Shown here: piece by piece, positions 24,292 through 35,854 of the stretch
How the letters are laid out: each line of letters begins with the position of its first letter
Position numbering within the stretch: the first letter of the stretch is position 1
Assembly (NCBI RefSeq): GCF_023515995.1
Contig: NZ_CP097320.1
Location: forward strand, 62,001-126,000
Origin: Candidatus Mycobacterium methanotrophicum
GTDB taxonomy: Bacteria > Actinomycetota > Actinomycetes > Mycobacteriales > Mycobacteriaceae
Reading direction: 5' to 3'
Length of the DNA: 64,000 nt
Program-made: the position numbers and the translations under genes
Notes under the pieces: generated by a model
What the model saw: only the letters and a program-made list of their open reading frames with translations
What the model was told of the DNA's origin: nothing
Databases searched by the model: none

Positions 24292-25838
24292 GGCCGGCAG
24301 CTCCGCAGCTCGTGGCCTCGCGTGGTGAGACAGCGGCCGTTCTCCAGATTCCACTGCCACCCATGCAGATTGCAGGTCAGCGTGCTGCCCTCGACCACCC
24401 CGAACTTGGACAGGTCGGCTTTCAGGTGCGGGCATCGGCGCTGAATCTCCCAGCCGTCCAGGGTGATCGACGCGGTATCGTCGTGCGCCTCGCCGAACCA
24501 GCCGTCGGCGTAGGCGATCCGTTCGTCGGTCAGGCACTTGAAAAACGTGTACAGGTATTCGTTGTAGCCGCCGACGCGCCACGCTTTGAACCGGGTGGAC
24601 AAGAAGATGGTGTTGACCCAGTCGGGCTCGTTGTCGCGCAGCACGGTGCGCACCAGTTCCGGCGGGATCGCAAACCCGTAGCGGAACTTCTCGTCTGGAA
24701 TAGCCTCCCGCACAGTGCGCTTCGGGAAGTCGAGCACCACCCGTTGGGGGCCGAGCACCAGTTCGGCCGGATAGCCGATACCGTCGCAGATCTCGTCGCC
24801 GGCCAACATGATCGGCTCGAACACCGCCCGCAGCGGCTCGAGCAGCGACTCGCCGGCGGCGGGCGCCCAACTGGCTTTCTCGGCTGCCAACGCCGGCTGC
24901 ATGCGGGCGGCGTAGTCGGCGATGTAGGCCGCCTTGCCGGTGGTGAAGATCGCTTCCACCTCGTCGGTGGGCAGCGGGTGACTCAGCGAGTCCAGTTGCG
25001 CGCCGCAGAATTCGGCGGTCGACCCGGGCATCATCAGCAGGCCGCGGTCGCGCCCGTGCCGGCGCAGCTGGTCGAGGAACACCATCTGGTCGGGGAAGAT
25101 GTTGGCCGGATCGGCGTGGTCGTCGTTGAGGTGGCGTAGCTCGGGGTCCAGGAAGCAGGGCGGCCCCGCCGACGGAATCACCCAGCTGGCGCCGACCTGT
25201 GCGATGTATTGGCGCGCCCGGTCCATCTGGCGCTGCCGCTTCTGAATGCCGAACGCCTCCTTGGCGCGCGCCGGCATCTCGTAGACCATCGGGTACCAGA
25301 TCGCTCCCGAATACTGCAGCATGTGCACGTCGACGTGACCGAACTCGGACGTCAACACGTCTAGATCGACCGGTCGGGCGTCGTTCATGTTGAACGCTGT
25401 CGTCACGCCGTCGCAGACCGCCAGCGCAGAATCGCCGATCGGGCCGTCGGCCGGCGCCCGCAGCGCGATCACCATGACGTCGAGGTCGCCCTTCGGCCTG
25501 CTGATCCGGTGCTTGACCGAGTCGGTGGTTTCGAAGAACCGGTGAAACCCCAGCTTCGCCAACTCGTTCCGTAAGTCCGGCACCGGAAAGTCCGGCAGCA
25601 GCACCACGGCGTCTTTGTTGACGTGCTGTGCCAGCAATTCGGCGTCGAAGTGGTCCTTGTGCAGATGCGAGATATAGAGGTAGTCGCAGTTGCCCAGGCT
25701 GTCCCAATCGAGCTGGCTGTTGTCGGGGAAGGGAAACCAGGAGGCGAAGTAGGCCGGATTGACCCAGGGGTCGCACAGAATGCCGCCCGCCTGGGTGTCG
25801 ATCCGAAAGCCGGCATGGCCGACACTGGTGACCTGCAC
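24288..25838 (-). CDS. Metallo-beta-lactamase fold protein with C-terminal Rieske domain
   Basis: 516 residues, the same length as Rv3818 of M. tuberculosis. The N-terminal half is a metallo-beta-lactamase (UlaG/CMP-Neu5Ac hydroxylase-like) fold: SVGHAGFRIDTQAGGILCDPW, the metal motif YISHLHKDHFDAELLA and later GSTAEFCGAQLDS. The C-terminal 100 residues hold a Rieske 2Fe-2S centre with both box motifs, CPHLK and CNLHGWQW. This layout is that of CMP-N-acetylneuraminate hydroxylase-like oxygenases; the real substrate in mycobacteria is unknown. It is cytosolic. The ATG at 25838 begins MQVTSVGHAGF. First gene of an operon with the small PH-like gene. Confidence 0.92.
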   Translation of the reverse strand: MQVTSVGHAGFRIDTQAGGILCDPWVNPAYFASWFPFPDNSQLDWDSLGNCDYLYISHLHKDHFDAELLAQHVNKDAVVLLPDFPVPDLRNELAKLGFHRFFETTDSVKHRISRPKGDLDVMVIALRAPADGPIGDSALAVCDGVTTAFNMNDARPVDLDVLTSEFGHVDVHMLQYSGAIWYPMVYEMPARAKEAFGIQKRQRQMDRARQYIAQVGASWVIPSAGPPCFLDPELRHLNDDHADPANIFPDQMVFLDQLRRHGRDRGLLMMPGSTAEFCGAQLDSLSHPLPTDEVEAIFTTGKAAYIADYAARMQPALAAEKASWAPAAGESLLEPLRAVFEPIMLAGDEICDGIGYPAELVLGPQRVVLDFPKRTVREAIPDEKFRYGFAIPPELVRTVLRDNEPDWVNTIFLSTRFKAWRVGGYNEYLYTFFKCLTDERIAYADGWFGEAHDDTASITLDGWEIQRRCPHLKADLSKFGVVEGSTLTCNLHGWQWNLENGRCLTTRGHELRSCRP

Positions 25839-25960
25839 TGATGCCCTTCAAAACCTGGTCGGAGGAGACTGATCTGCCCCACCCGAGCTTAGCGGCAGAG
25901 CCGAACGAAACGCCCGACCCGTGACAGCCGCCCAGCCGGAAACATTTAGGGTTGAGCATC

Positions 25961-26743
25961 GTGGAACCGGTATACGGGACGATCGTCCAACTGGCCCGTT
26001 TGGCGTGGCGATTGCAGGGTCTACGTTTCACGCTCGACGGGGTGGACAACCTGCCCACCACCGGCGGCGCCGTCATCGCCATCAACCACACCAGCTATTT
26101 CGACTTCACCTTCGCCGGGCTGCCCGCCTACAAGCAGGGACTCGGGCGCAAAGTGCGGTTCATGGCCAAGCAAGAGGTCTTCGATCACAAGATCGCCGGG
26201 CCCATCATGCGCAAGCTGCGACACATCCCGGTGGATCGGGCGAGCGGCGCCGCGTCGTTTGATGCGGCGGTGCAAGCGCTCAAGGCCGGTGAACTGGTCG
26301 GCGTCTATCCCGAAGCGACGATCAGTCGCAGCTTCGAAATCAAGGAGTTCAAGTCCGGCGCCGCCCGGATGGCGATCGCGGCCGACGCGCCGATCGTCCC
26401 GCACATCGTGTGGGGCGCCCAGCGAATCTGGACCAAGGACTATCCCAAGAAGCTGCTTCGTCCCAAGGTGCCGATCGAGGTGGCGGTCGGCGAGCCGATC
26501 CTGCCGACGCTGCCCGCGCCCGAGCTGACGGCTTTGCTGCACTCCCGAATGCGGCAACTGCTGGAGCGGGTGCAGGACTCGTATAGCCCGTATCCGGCCG
26601 GCGAGTTCTGGGTGCCGCACCGGCTGGGCGGCGGCGCACCCACGCTCGCGGAGGCGGCCCGGCTGGAGGCTGAGGAAGCCAACCAACGCGCCGCCGCCCG
26701 GGCGGCTCGTGACCGAGCAGGTCCGCCGAGCGCACCGGAGTAG
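25961..26743 (+). CDS. 1-acylglycerol-3-phosphate O-acyltransferase family protein, paralogue 1
   Basis: 260-residue PlsC-like acyltransferase (Rv3816c position), expected to acylate lysophosphatidate or a related lipid at the inner membrane. The catalytic NHTSYFD motif (HX4D type, near residue 46) is present. Others are FMAKQEVF, the EATIS block (VGVYPEATISRSFE) and the VPHIVWGAQRIWT region. The N-terminal helix is amphipathic (YGTIVQLARLAWRLQ). The start is GTG at 25961 or TTG at 25952. It is the first of three tandem paralogues; its stop is 4 bases before the next start, so the three form an operon. Confidence 0.9.
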   Translation: MEPVYGTIVQLARLAWRLQGLRFTLDGVDNLPTTGGAVIAINHTSYFDFTFAGLPAYKQGLGRKVRFMAKQEVFDHKIAGPIMRKLRHIPVDRASGAASFDAAVQALKAGELVGVYPEATISRSFEIKEFKSGAARMAIAADAPIVPHIVWGAQRIWTKDYPKKLLRPKVPIEVAVGEPILPTLPAPELTALLHSRMRQLLERVQDSYSPYPAGEFWVPHRLGGGAPTLAEAARLEAEEANQRAAARAARDRAGPPSAPE

Positions 26744-26747
26744 CATC

Positions 26748-27497
26748 ATGGAGCCGGTTTTCCGAACTCTCGAGATCGCGGCCAAGGCCGTGGTAAAGGC
26801 CACCGGCACCAGGATCACGTATGAGAACCTGGAAAACATTCCGCGCACCGGCGGTGCGGTGATGGCGATCAACCACACCAGCTATGTCGACTGGCTGCCG
26901 GCGGCGCTGGCGGTGCATCAGCGCGGGCGGCGCATCCGCTACATGATCAAGGCCGAGATGCAGCAGGTGAGGACGGTCAACTTCTTGATCAGGCACACCA
27001 AGACCATCCCCGTCAACCGCGGCGCCGGAGGCCAGGCCTACGCGGAGGCCGTCCGACTGCTCCAGGCCGGCGAGGTGGTCGGCCTGATGCCCGAGGCGAC
27101 GATCAGCCGAAGTTTTGAACTCAAGGACTTCAAGACCGGGGCAGCGCGGATGGCGCTGGAGGTCGGCGTCCCGATGATTCCGCTGATCGTCTGGGGCGCC
27201 CAGCGGATTTGGACGAAAGACCACCCGCGGAATCTGGGCCGCAGGAAGATCCCGGTGATCGTGGCGGCGGGTAGGCCGTTGGCGCCCGCCGGTGACGTCG
27301 AGCGGCTTGACGCGGCGCTGCGCGAGCAAATGACGTCGTTGCTGCACCGCGTGCAGGAGGAATATCCCCACCCGGAAGGCGCGTTTTGGGTGCCGCGACG
27401 GCTTGGCGGAAGCGCACCTACGGTGGCGGAGGCAAAGATTCTTCAGGACACTGAAAGGGCCGATCGCGCCCGCAGACGCGCGGAGCGCAGTCCATGA
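26748..27497 (+). CDS. 1-acylglycerol-3-phosphate O-acyltransferase family protein, paralogue 2
   Basis: 249-residue PlsC-like acyltransferase (Rv3815c position). It has NHTSYVDWLP (catalytic His and Asp), the RYMIKAEMQQ block, HTKTIPVNRG, GLMPEATISRSFELKDFKTG and VPMIPLIVWGAQRIW, then a basic C-terminus. Compared with paralogue 1 it has a NHTSYVDW rather than NHTSYFDF site and KAE rather than KQE, which may reflect another acyl or acceptor choice. The ATG at 26748 follows ACCGGAG, a good ribosome site. The stop overlaps an ATGA at 27494-27497. Confidence 0.9.
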   Translation: MEPVFRTLEIAAKAVVKATGTRITYENLENIPRTGGAVMAINHTSYVDWLPAALAVHQRGRRIRYMIKAEMQQVRTVNFLIRHTKTIPVNRGAGGQAYAEAVRLLQAGEVVGLMPEATISRSFELKDFKTGAARMALEVGVPMIPLIVWGAQRIWTKDHPRNLGRRKIPVIVAAGRPLAPAGDVERLDAALREQMTSLLHRVQEEYPHPEGAFWVPRRLGGSAPTVAEAKILQDTERADRARRRAERSP

Positions 27498-27532
27498 CGT
27501 GGCGGGCCGAGTTACCCGAAAGGACACCGAGC

Positions 27533-28318
27533 ATGGCAGAGCCGCTTTACCGCTTCTGTGAGTGGGTCGTGCCACCGGTCGTCGCGATGAACGGAACCAA
27601 GTTCACGTTCCAAGGCCTCGACAACATCCCCGAGCGGGGCGGCGCAATACTCGCCCAGAACCACACCAGTTACGTGGACTGGCTTCCGTCGATGTTTGCG
27701 GTCCGGGAGCGGGGCCGACGGATGTATTTCATGATCAAGGCCGAGATGACGGAAGTGAAGGCGGCGAACTACGTCATCAAACACGCCAGGCTCATCCCGG
27801 TGGACCGCAGGAACGGGCACGACGCCTTGGAGGTCGCCGTGCGGCGGCTGCGCGATGGCGAGCTGATCGGGATGCATCCCGAGGCCATTATCAGCCGCAG
27901 TTTCGAGCTCCGCGATTTCAAGACCGGCGCGGCCAGAATGGCGCTGGCGGCGCGGGCGCCGATCGTCCCGATGGTCGTCTGGGGCGCCCATCGTATTTGG
28001 CCGAAAGACCACCCGAAAAAGGTGTTCGGCAACAAGATTCCGGTCACCGTGGCCGCGGGCCGGCCGCTGGCCCCGCGCGGTACGGCCGAACAACTCAACG
28101 TTGCGCTGCGCGAAGCGACGAACCAGCTGCCCTACCGGGTGCAAGAGGAATACCCGCACCCACCGGGCGAGTTCTGGGTCCCCCGGCGACTGGGTGGCAG
28201 CGCCCCAACCCGGGAGGATTCCAAGGGGCTCCGGTTGGCCGAATCGCAAAAGCGCATGCGCACAGGAGGAACCGACGGCGTGACGCGGCCCGGGCAAGCC
28301 CAAAGCGGAATACATTGA
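27533..28318 (+). CDS. 1-acylglycerol-3-phosphate O-acyltransferase family protein, paralogue 3
   Basis: 261 residues, equal in length to Rv3814c of M. tuberculosis. It has NHTSYVDWLPSM, MYFMIKAEMTE, ARLIPVDRRNG, GMHPEAIISRSFELRDFKTG (the Thr of the other copies is Ile here, EAII) and VPMVVWGAHRIWPKDHPKK, then PRRLGGSAPT. The ATG at 27533 gives the family start MAEPLYRF. An in-frame ATG at 27494 overlaps the previous stop and cannot be excluded. It is closely followed by the HAD phosphatase gene, on the same strand, with 28 bases between. Confidence 0.9.
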   Translation: MAEPLYRFCEWVVPPVVAMNGTKFTFQGLDNIPERGGAILAQNHTSYVDWLPSMFAVRERGRRMYFMIKAEMTEVKAANYVIKHARLIPVDRRNGHDALEVAVRRLRDGELIGMHPEAIISRSFELRDFKTGAARMALAARAPIVPMVVWGAHRIWPKDHPKKVFGNKIPVTVAAGRPLAPRGTAEQLNVALREATNQLPYRVQEEYPHPPGEFWVPRRLGGSAPTREDSKGLRLAESQKRMRTGGTDGVTRPGQAQSGIH

Positions 28319-28346
28319 CCGCTGGCCGCCAAGATGGATCGACGCG

Positions 28347-29162
28347 GTGACTCTGCCCGCCCTGATCGCGTGCGATGTGGACGGCACCCTCGTCCTTGGC
28401 GACGAGAAGATCACACCGCGCACCCGCAACGCAGTGCGCGCCGCCGTCGAGGCCGGGGCGCAGTTCGTGCTGGCCACTGGGCGCCCACCGCGCTGGGTGC
28501 AGCCGGTGGTCGACGAGCTGGGCTTCGCGCCAATGGCCGTGTGCGCCAATGGCGCGGTAATCTACGATCCCGCGACCGACCGCGTGTTGTGCGCCTGGAC
28601 ACTGTCCGTCGAGACCTTGGGCGAACTGGCTGAGATCGCCACGCGCGCTATCCCGGGCGCCGGGTTGGCCGTTGAGCGGATCGGCCGCAGCGCGCACGAC
28701 ACCGCGACGCCGCAGTTTGTCAGCTCACCGGGCTACGAGCATGCCTGGCTCAATCCTGACAACACCGAGGTGTCAAAAGAAGATCTGCTGAGCGCCCCGG
28801 CAGTGAAACTACTGATCCGCAAGACCGGTGCAAGCAGCGCCGACATGGCCGCCGAGCTCGCCAGGCATGTCGGCATCGAGGGAGACATCACCTACTCCAC
28901 CAACAACGGGCTGATCGAAATCGTGCCGTTGGGCATCAGCAAGGCCACGGGCATCGCGGAACTCGCACGCCCACTGGGCATTCCCGACGACGAGGTGGTG
29001 GCGTTCGGTGACATGCCCAATGATGCGCCGATGCTGCTGCGCGCCGGCCACGGGGTGGCGATGGGCAATGCGCACCCCGAGGCGATCGCCGTCGCTGATG
29101 AGGTGACCACACCCAACACCGACGACGGGGTGGCGCGGGTGCTGGAACGCTGGTGGCTGTGA
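28347..29162 (+). CDS. Cof-type HAD hydrolase
   Basis: 271-residue HAD-superfamily phosphatase of the Cof (type IIB cap) group, in the place of Rv3813c. Motif I is IACDVDGTLV (nucleophile and acid Asp residues). Motif II is VLATGRPPR, motif III is the Lys in SAPAVKLLIRKTG/SKATG, and motif IV is VAFGDMPNDAPMLLRAG. The family removes phosphate from sugar phosphates, flavin or pyridoxal phosphates; the true substrate is unknown. It is cytosolic. GTG at 28347 starts MTLPALIACDVDG. Following the three acyltransferases, it may dephosphorylate a lipid precursor, which is inference only. Confidence 0.92.
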   Translation: MTLPALIACDVDGTLVLGDEKITPRTRNAVRAAVEAGAQFVLATGRPPRWVQPVVDELGFAPMAVCANGAVIYDPATDRVLCAWTLSVETLGELAEIATRAIPGAGLAVERIGRSAHDTATPQFVSSPGYEHAWLNPDNTEVSKEDLLSAPAVKLLIRKTGASSADMAAELARHVGIEGDITYSTNNGLIEIVPLGISKATGIAELARPLGIPDDEVVAFGDMPNDAPMLLRAGHGVAMGNAHPEAIAVADEVTTPNTDDGVARVLERWWL

Positions 29163-29180
29163 CTGGCTATCGGCCGGGGC

Positions 29181-30827
29181 TTAGTCGGCGGGATGGACCG
29201 GTGAGAACCGCTCCAGCTGAATCGGCGGTCCGCTCGGCGGCGACGGCAGCAGCTCCTCGGCGACGCCGTCGATCACCCGACTGACGCGTCCGCTGAGCCG
29301 ATCGAAGTCCAGCGTGCCGTGCTGGAAGTTCTGCTTCACCCATTGCGGCTCCTGCAACTCGCCGCTGGTCGGCAATCCCAGAGCGCCTCTCTCGTAGCCG
29401 AGCGAGGCCCACGCGTCATAGATGGCTCCGGTGACGGGTTGAGCACCGGTGTCTGGCGACCAGTACATCGCGCCGTTGGCGAAAGTCGCGTAGCGCGCGG
29501 AGCCTGCCCCGGTCGCCTCCGGGGATGTCGGTGCGCCCAGCGCGCTGTTCAGCCCGCCCATCGACTGCCAGCGGTCGTAGATCGCGCCACCCTGCAGCGA
29601 CAAGGCCAGGTCTTCCGGTCTGGGCGGGCCGTTGAAACGAGCTGCGGTATCGCGGATCTCGTCCAAAAGCCCGTAGGCCACGTTGCCCGGGCAGTCGGTG
29701 GCGCCGACGTCGCGGTGGCTGAAGATGGTCGGCAGGCTCGCCGTGGCATCGACGGGAACATGGGTGTCGGCGCCGCCGGCCGAGGCCAATGTGACCGTGC
29801 CTTTGGGGTCGACCCGATCCAGTCCTAGCCGCCAGCCGAGCAGCCGCCCGACCGTGTGCAGCTGGACCGGCGTCGGCGCAACGTCGTCGAAGTTGCCGAT
29901 CATCGCCACACCCCAGGTCTCGCGGTTGAAGCCGCCGGTGTGGTCGCCCTGCACCGGCCCGGTGAGCGCGCCCGCTCTGCCCTCGAACACTTGGCCGTAC
30001 TTGTCGACCAGCGCGTTGTAGGCGATGTCGCACCAGCCCAGGATCTGGGTGTGGTACGCGAAAATGGACTGCACGATCGCCGCCGAGTCCTGCGGCTGGT
30101 AGTCGTTGTTCTCGGCGGTGTGATGGACGACGGCGGCGCGGATGGGCGCACCGAACGGCCGGTTCCCGCAGCGCACCAGTTCATCGGCGCCCCACTGCGT
30201 GCGGGGGATGATGTTGGGTGGCTGACCTGCCGCGATGACGGCGCTCGGCGGCGTCCACTGGGTGTCGACCGGTGCCTGCGGCGGCGAAATCAGGACAGCC
30301 GAGATGTTCTGCGCCAGCGGTTGTTCCACGGTGGCGGGCAGGTATCCCCGGTCAGCTGCTGCCGGCGTCGAGCCGATCGGTTGCGAGGTGGGCGCCGCGC
30401 CCGGCGGGCGGCTGACCGCGATCTGCACGGTTGTGGTTTTGCCGACGAATACCGGATCGGTGCCGGATCGACGAGGTATTCGGTCGTGGTCGCCCGGGCC
30501 CGGCAGCGCCTCGGCCTCATGCGTTTCGTACCAGGGCCCCCACGAGCCGTCGGTGCGGCGGGCGCGTACCCGTGCCGACGTGCCGCTGAGGTCGTCGCCG
30601 GTCAGCGCGACCATGGAAAACGGTGTGCGTTGGCCGACTTCGCGGATCGTTACGCCCCCGCCGAGGCCGACCAACGGTTGCCGGGCGAGGTGAGTGTCGC
30701 CGGGCCGGGCCGCCTGATGCCGCTGGTCCCGATGTCCGGTGGCCGGGTCAACCGCCCACGGAAGAATCACCGCCGTCGCCGCGATGACGGTGACCAGCGT
30801 CGTCGGCGCGGGACGGCGGAGCGGCAC
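29181..30827 (-). CDS. ami3: Secreted PGRP-type N-acetylmuramoyl-L-alanine amidase with LGFP repeats
   Basis: 548-residue exported protein, matching Rv3811 (Ami3). A signal peptide (TTLVTVIAATAVILPWAV) is followed by a variable region. The peptidoglycan-recognition amidase domain follows (residues about 205-365): IPRTQWGADE, the Zn ligand pair AAVVHHTAENND, WCDIAYNALVDKYGQVFEGR and, later, the zinc site HRDVGATDCPG with the second His and the Cys. The C-terminal 130 residues carry LGFP-type repeats (IYDRWQSMGGLNSALGAPTS, IYDAWASLGYERGALGLPTS), which bind cell-wall arabinogalactan. It should cut the amide bond between muramic acid and the stem peptide. GTG at 30827; an operator-like inverted repeat lies just upstream. 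Confidence 0.93.
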   Translation of the reverse strand: MPLRRPAPTTLVTVIAATAVILPWAVDPATGHRDQRHQAARPGDTHLARQPLVGLGGGVTIREVGQRTPFSMVALTGDDLSGTSARVRARRTDGSWGPWYETHEAEALPGPGDHDRIPRRSGTDPVFVGKTTTVQIAVSRPPGAAPTSQPIGSTPAAADRGYLPATVEQPLAQNISAVLISPPQAPVDTQWTPPSAVIAAGQPPNIIPRTQWGADELVRCGNRPFGAPIRAAVVHHTAENNDYQPQDSAAIVQSIFAYHTQILGWCDIAYNALVDKYGQVFEGRAGALTGPVQGDHTGGFNRETWGVAMIGNFDDVAPTPVQLHTVGRLLGWRLGLDRVDPKGTVTLASAGGADTHVPVDATASLPTIFSHRDVGATDCPGNVAYGLLDEIRDTAARFNGPPRPEDLALSLQGGAIYDRWQSMGGLNSALGAPTSPEATGAGSARYATFANGAMYWSPDTGAQPVTGAIYDAWASLGYERGALGLPTSGELQEPQWVKQNFQHGTLDFDRLSGRVSRVIDGVAEELLPSPPSGPPIQLERFSPVHPAD

Positions 30828-30838
30828 AACCCGATGTT

Positions 30839-30883
30839 ACTTATGTGTCTGCTGTTGCAGATGATTCGACACGCTACATAAGT
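30839..30883. promoter_or_regulatory. Inverted repeat upstream of the amidase gene
   Basis: ACTTATGT (30839-30846) and ACATAAGT (30876-30883) are exact reverse complements spaced 29 bases apart, and a second pairing, ACATA with TATGT, is found in ACATAAGTGAACTATGT (30876-30892). The sites lie 12 to 65 bases upstream of the amidase GTG on the minus strand, where a regulator or promoter would be expected. No known regulator motif is matched. Confidence 0.35.
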
Positions 30884-30994
30884 GAACTATGTGAACCCAC
30901 GGCACGACACCGCAGAGACGGGTCGGCGCTGGTCGCGCCGGACCTCACTGCTGCGGCGCCGTTTCGGGTGGTAGCCGGAAAGGCCGGCCTCCGA

Positions 30995-31846
30995 TCAGGG
31001 CACCGGCGGCGCCGGTACGGGAAGAGCCGCGGCCGGATTGGCGCCCTGGGCGGCCTGCATGATGCCGGGCATCAGCACGCCCTTGAGCAGATCGATGGCC
31101 TGACCAGCGCCCAACTGATTAGCCGCGCTCATCAGGTCGCTCACCAGCCCTCCGCTTGCGCCGGAAGCCGGTGCGGCGCCGAGCGAGGGATCGCCGAGGA
31201 TCGGGTAGGTGCCGCCGGCACCCGGGTCCAGCCCGATCGGGTCGCTGATCGGCAATTCGCTCGGATTAGTCAGCCCGCCGGACGACGGGTCGAAACCGGT
31301 TGGACCGGTGGGACCGGTGGGACTGGTCAGGCCGGGGTTGGTCAGCGATGGGCTGGTCAGGCCACCGGCCGCACCCGGTGTGAGGCCGGGGGCGGTGCCC
31401 GGCGTCACACCCGGCGTCAAACCCGGGGTGGTCAGGCCGGGCGAGGTCAAGCCCGGAGTGGTCAGGCCGGGCGAGGTCAAGCCCGGTGAGGTCAGACCGG
31501 GCGAGGTCAAGCCCGGAGTGGTCAAGCCCGGAGTGGTCAGGCCGGGCGAGGTCAAGCCCGGTGAGGTCAGGCCGGGCGAGGTCAGGCCGGGGCTGGTGGC
31601 ACCGGTCAGGCTCGGCACCGGCGGAAGGTTGACCCCGAATTGCGACAGTCCTTGGGACAGCGCGGACATCAATTCGCCGGGCAGGTCGGTCATCCCCGCG
31701 GCCCGGACGAACTCGCGGTGCTGGGCGGCCGGCTTGGTGTCGGCTGACACGTTGCAAACCGCAACGTAAGCAAAAGGACACGCGACTGCCAGAGCGGCGA
31801 CTGCGCTCGTGGCTGTCGAGAGCCTGCGTCGGCGTCGGTTCGGCAC
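30995..31846 (-). CDS. erp: Exported repetitive protein Erp (PirG)
   Basis: 283-residue exported surface protein required for cell-wall integrity and virulence in M. tuberculosis, where it is 284 residues. The signal peptide (residues 1-30; MPNRRRRRLSTATSAVAA start) is followed by the conserved AAGMTDLPGELMSALSQGLS. A Pro-Gly-Leu-Thr-Ser/Thr repeat region comes next, then ISDPIGLDPGAGGTYPILGD and the conserved QAIDLLKGVLMPGIMQAAQG. The end is Pro/Ala-rich. The repeat tract contains 12 tandem PGLTS/T copies. The GTG at 31846 follows GAGGAG with a 6-base gap, so longer starts are rejected. It is divergent from glf, sharing a 285-base promoter region. Confidence 0.95.
   Translation of the reverse strand: MPNRRRRRLSTATSAVAALAVACPFAYVAVCNVSADTKPAAQHREFVRAAGMTDLPGELMSALSQGLSQFGVNLPPVPSLTGATSPGLTSPGLTSPGLTSPGLTTPGLTTPGLTSPGLTSPGLTSPGLTTPGLTSPGLTTPGLTPGVTPGTAPGLTPGAAGGLTSPSLTNPGLTSPTGPTGPTGFDPSSGGLTNPSELPISDPIGLDPGAGGTYPILGDPSLGAAPASGASGGLVSDLMSAANQLGAGQAIDLLKGVLMPGIMQAAQGANPAAALPVPAPPVP
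31417..31600 (-). repeat. 15-bp tandem repeats coding PGLTS/PGLTT in erp
   Basis: About 12 copies of a 15-base unit (plus-strand form GTCAAGCCCGGNGTG or GTCAGGCCGGGCGAG) encode tandem Pro-Gly-Leu-Thr-(Ser/Thr). Neighbouring units alternate in wobble bases, and a nearly identical block of several units recurs inside the tract, a sign of unequal crossing-over. Such repeats vary in number among mycobacterial species and strains. Confidence 0.9.
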
Positions 31847-32014
31847 TGGAGTCTCCTCAATCTGGACTATGTGATCTGCGGTTTCCTGCCCGCTGCGGGC
31901 GAGCAAGGTGCCCGAGATGCGATCCTCGGGCCACGTGATTGATGGTACTGACGTGAATAGTGTGACTGGAGTGGCGAGATCGAATCGTGAGCCAATCGCG
32001 ACCTTCGTCACTGA

Positions 32015-35293
<3,279 letters not shown>

Positions 35294-35313
<20 letters not shown>

Positions 35314-35854
35314 TTCGATGCCGCCGCACGGCGAAGTGGCTGCGGTCGTAGCGATTCAATCGGCGCTGGCCAGGCGTCCCGGTGCGCTGGCCGCCGCGAG
35401 GGCGCTCTCGCATTTCGGTGAGCACAGCATCGGCTGGCTGGCGGTTTCGGCGACTGGCGCGATCGTGGCGCCGGCCCGGCGGCGGGCCTGGCTGGTGGCC
35501 GGCGCCGGAGCGTTGTGCGCGCATGCGGCCGCAGTGCTGATCAAGCGAGTGGTGCGGCGGCCGCGGCCGCATCATCCGGCGGTCGCGGTGAACGTCGGCA
35601 CACCGAGCCGCCTGAGCTTCCCGTCGGCGCACGCCACCTCGACCACCGCGGCGGCCGTCCTGCTGGCCCGTGCCACCGGAGCGCCGCTGCCTGTCATGCT
35701 GGTGCCGCCGATGGCGCTGTCGCGGGTGTTGCTCGGCGTGCACTATCCCAGCGATGTGGTCACCGGCGTGGTCGTCGGCGCCATAGTCGCAGCGGCCGTG
35801 GAAAGGCTAGCCGCTCGGATGGACGGCGTGCTCTCGCGCGGAGGTGGCACATGA
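35294..35854 (+). CDS. dppA: PAP2-family decaprenylphosphoryl-phosphoribose phosphatase (DppA-like)
   Basis: About 186-residue membrane phosphatase of the PAP2 superfamily, orthologue of Rv3807c by position. The three PAP2 motifs are visible: KRVVRRPRP (KxxxxxxRP), SFPSAHATS (PSGH-like, with Ala for Gly) and SRVLLGVHYPSDVVTG (SRxxxxxHxxxD). Hydrophobic helices lie around them. It removes the 5-phosphate of decaprenylphosphoryl-phosphoribose, the step after UbiA in making decaprenyl-phosphoryl-arabinose. The start is unsettled: ATG at 35294 (MADIAADSMPPHGE) or 35282; both overlap glfT2. The stop overlaps the ubiA start as ATGA. Confidence 0.9.

Noticed and set aside
24292..26091. N-terminal extension of the small PH-like gene to 26091
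   Set aside because: Out-of-frame reading of the MBL-Rieske gene; the ATG at 24291 gives an ATGA overlap.
31417..31600. CRISPR-like repeat array
   Set aside because: Repeats are contiguous 15-base coding units in the erp frame with no spacers.
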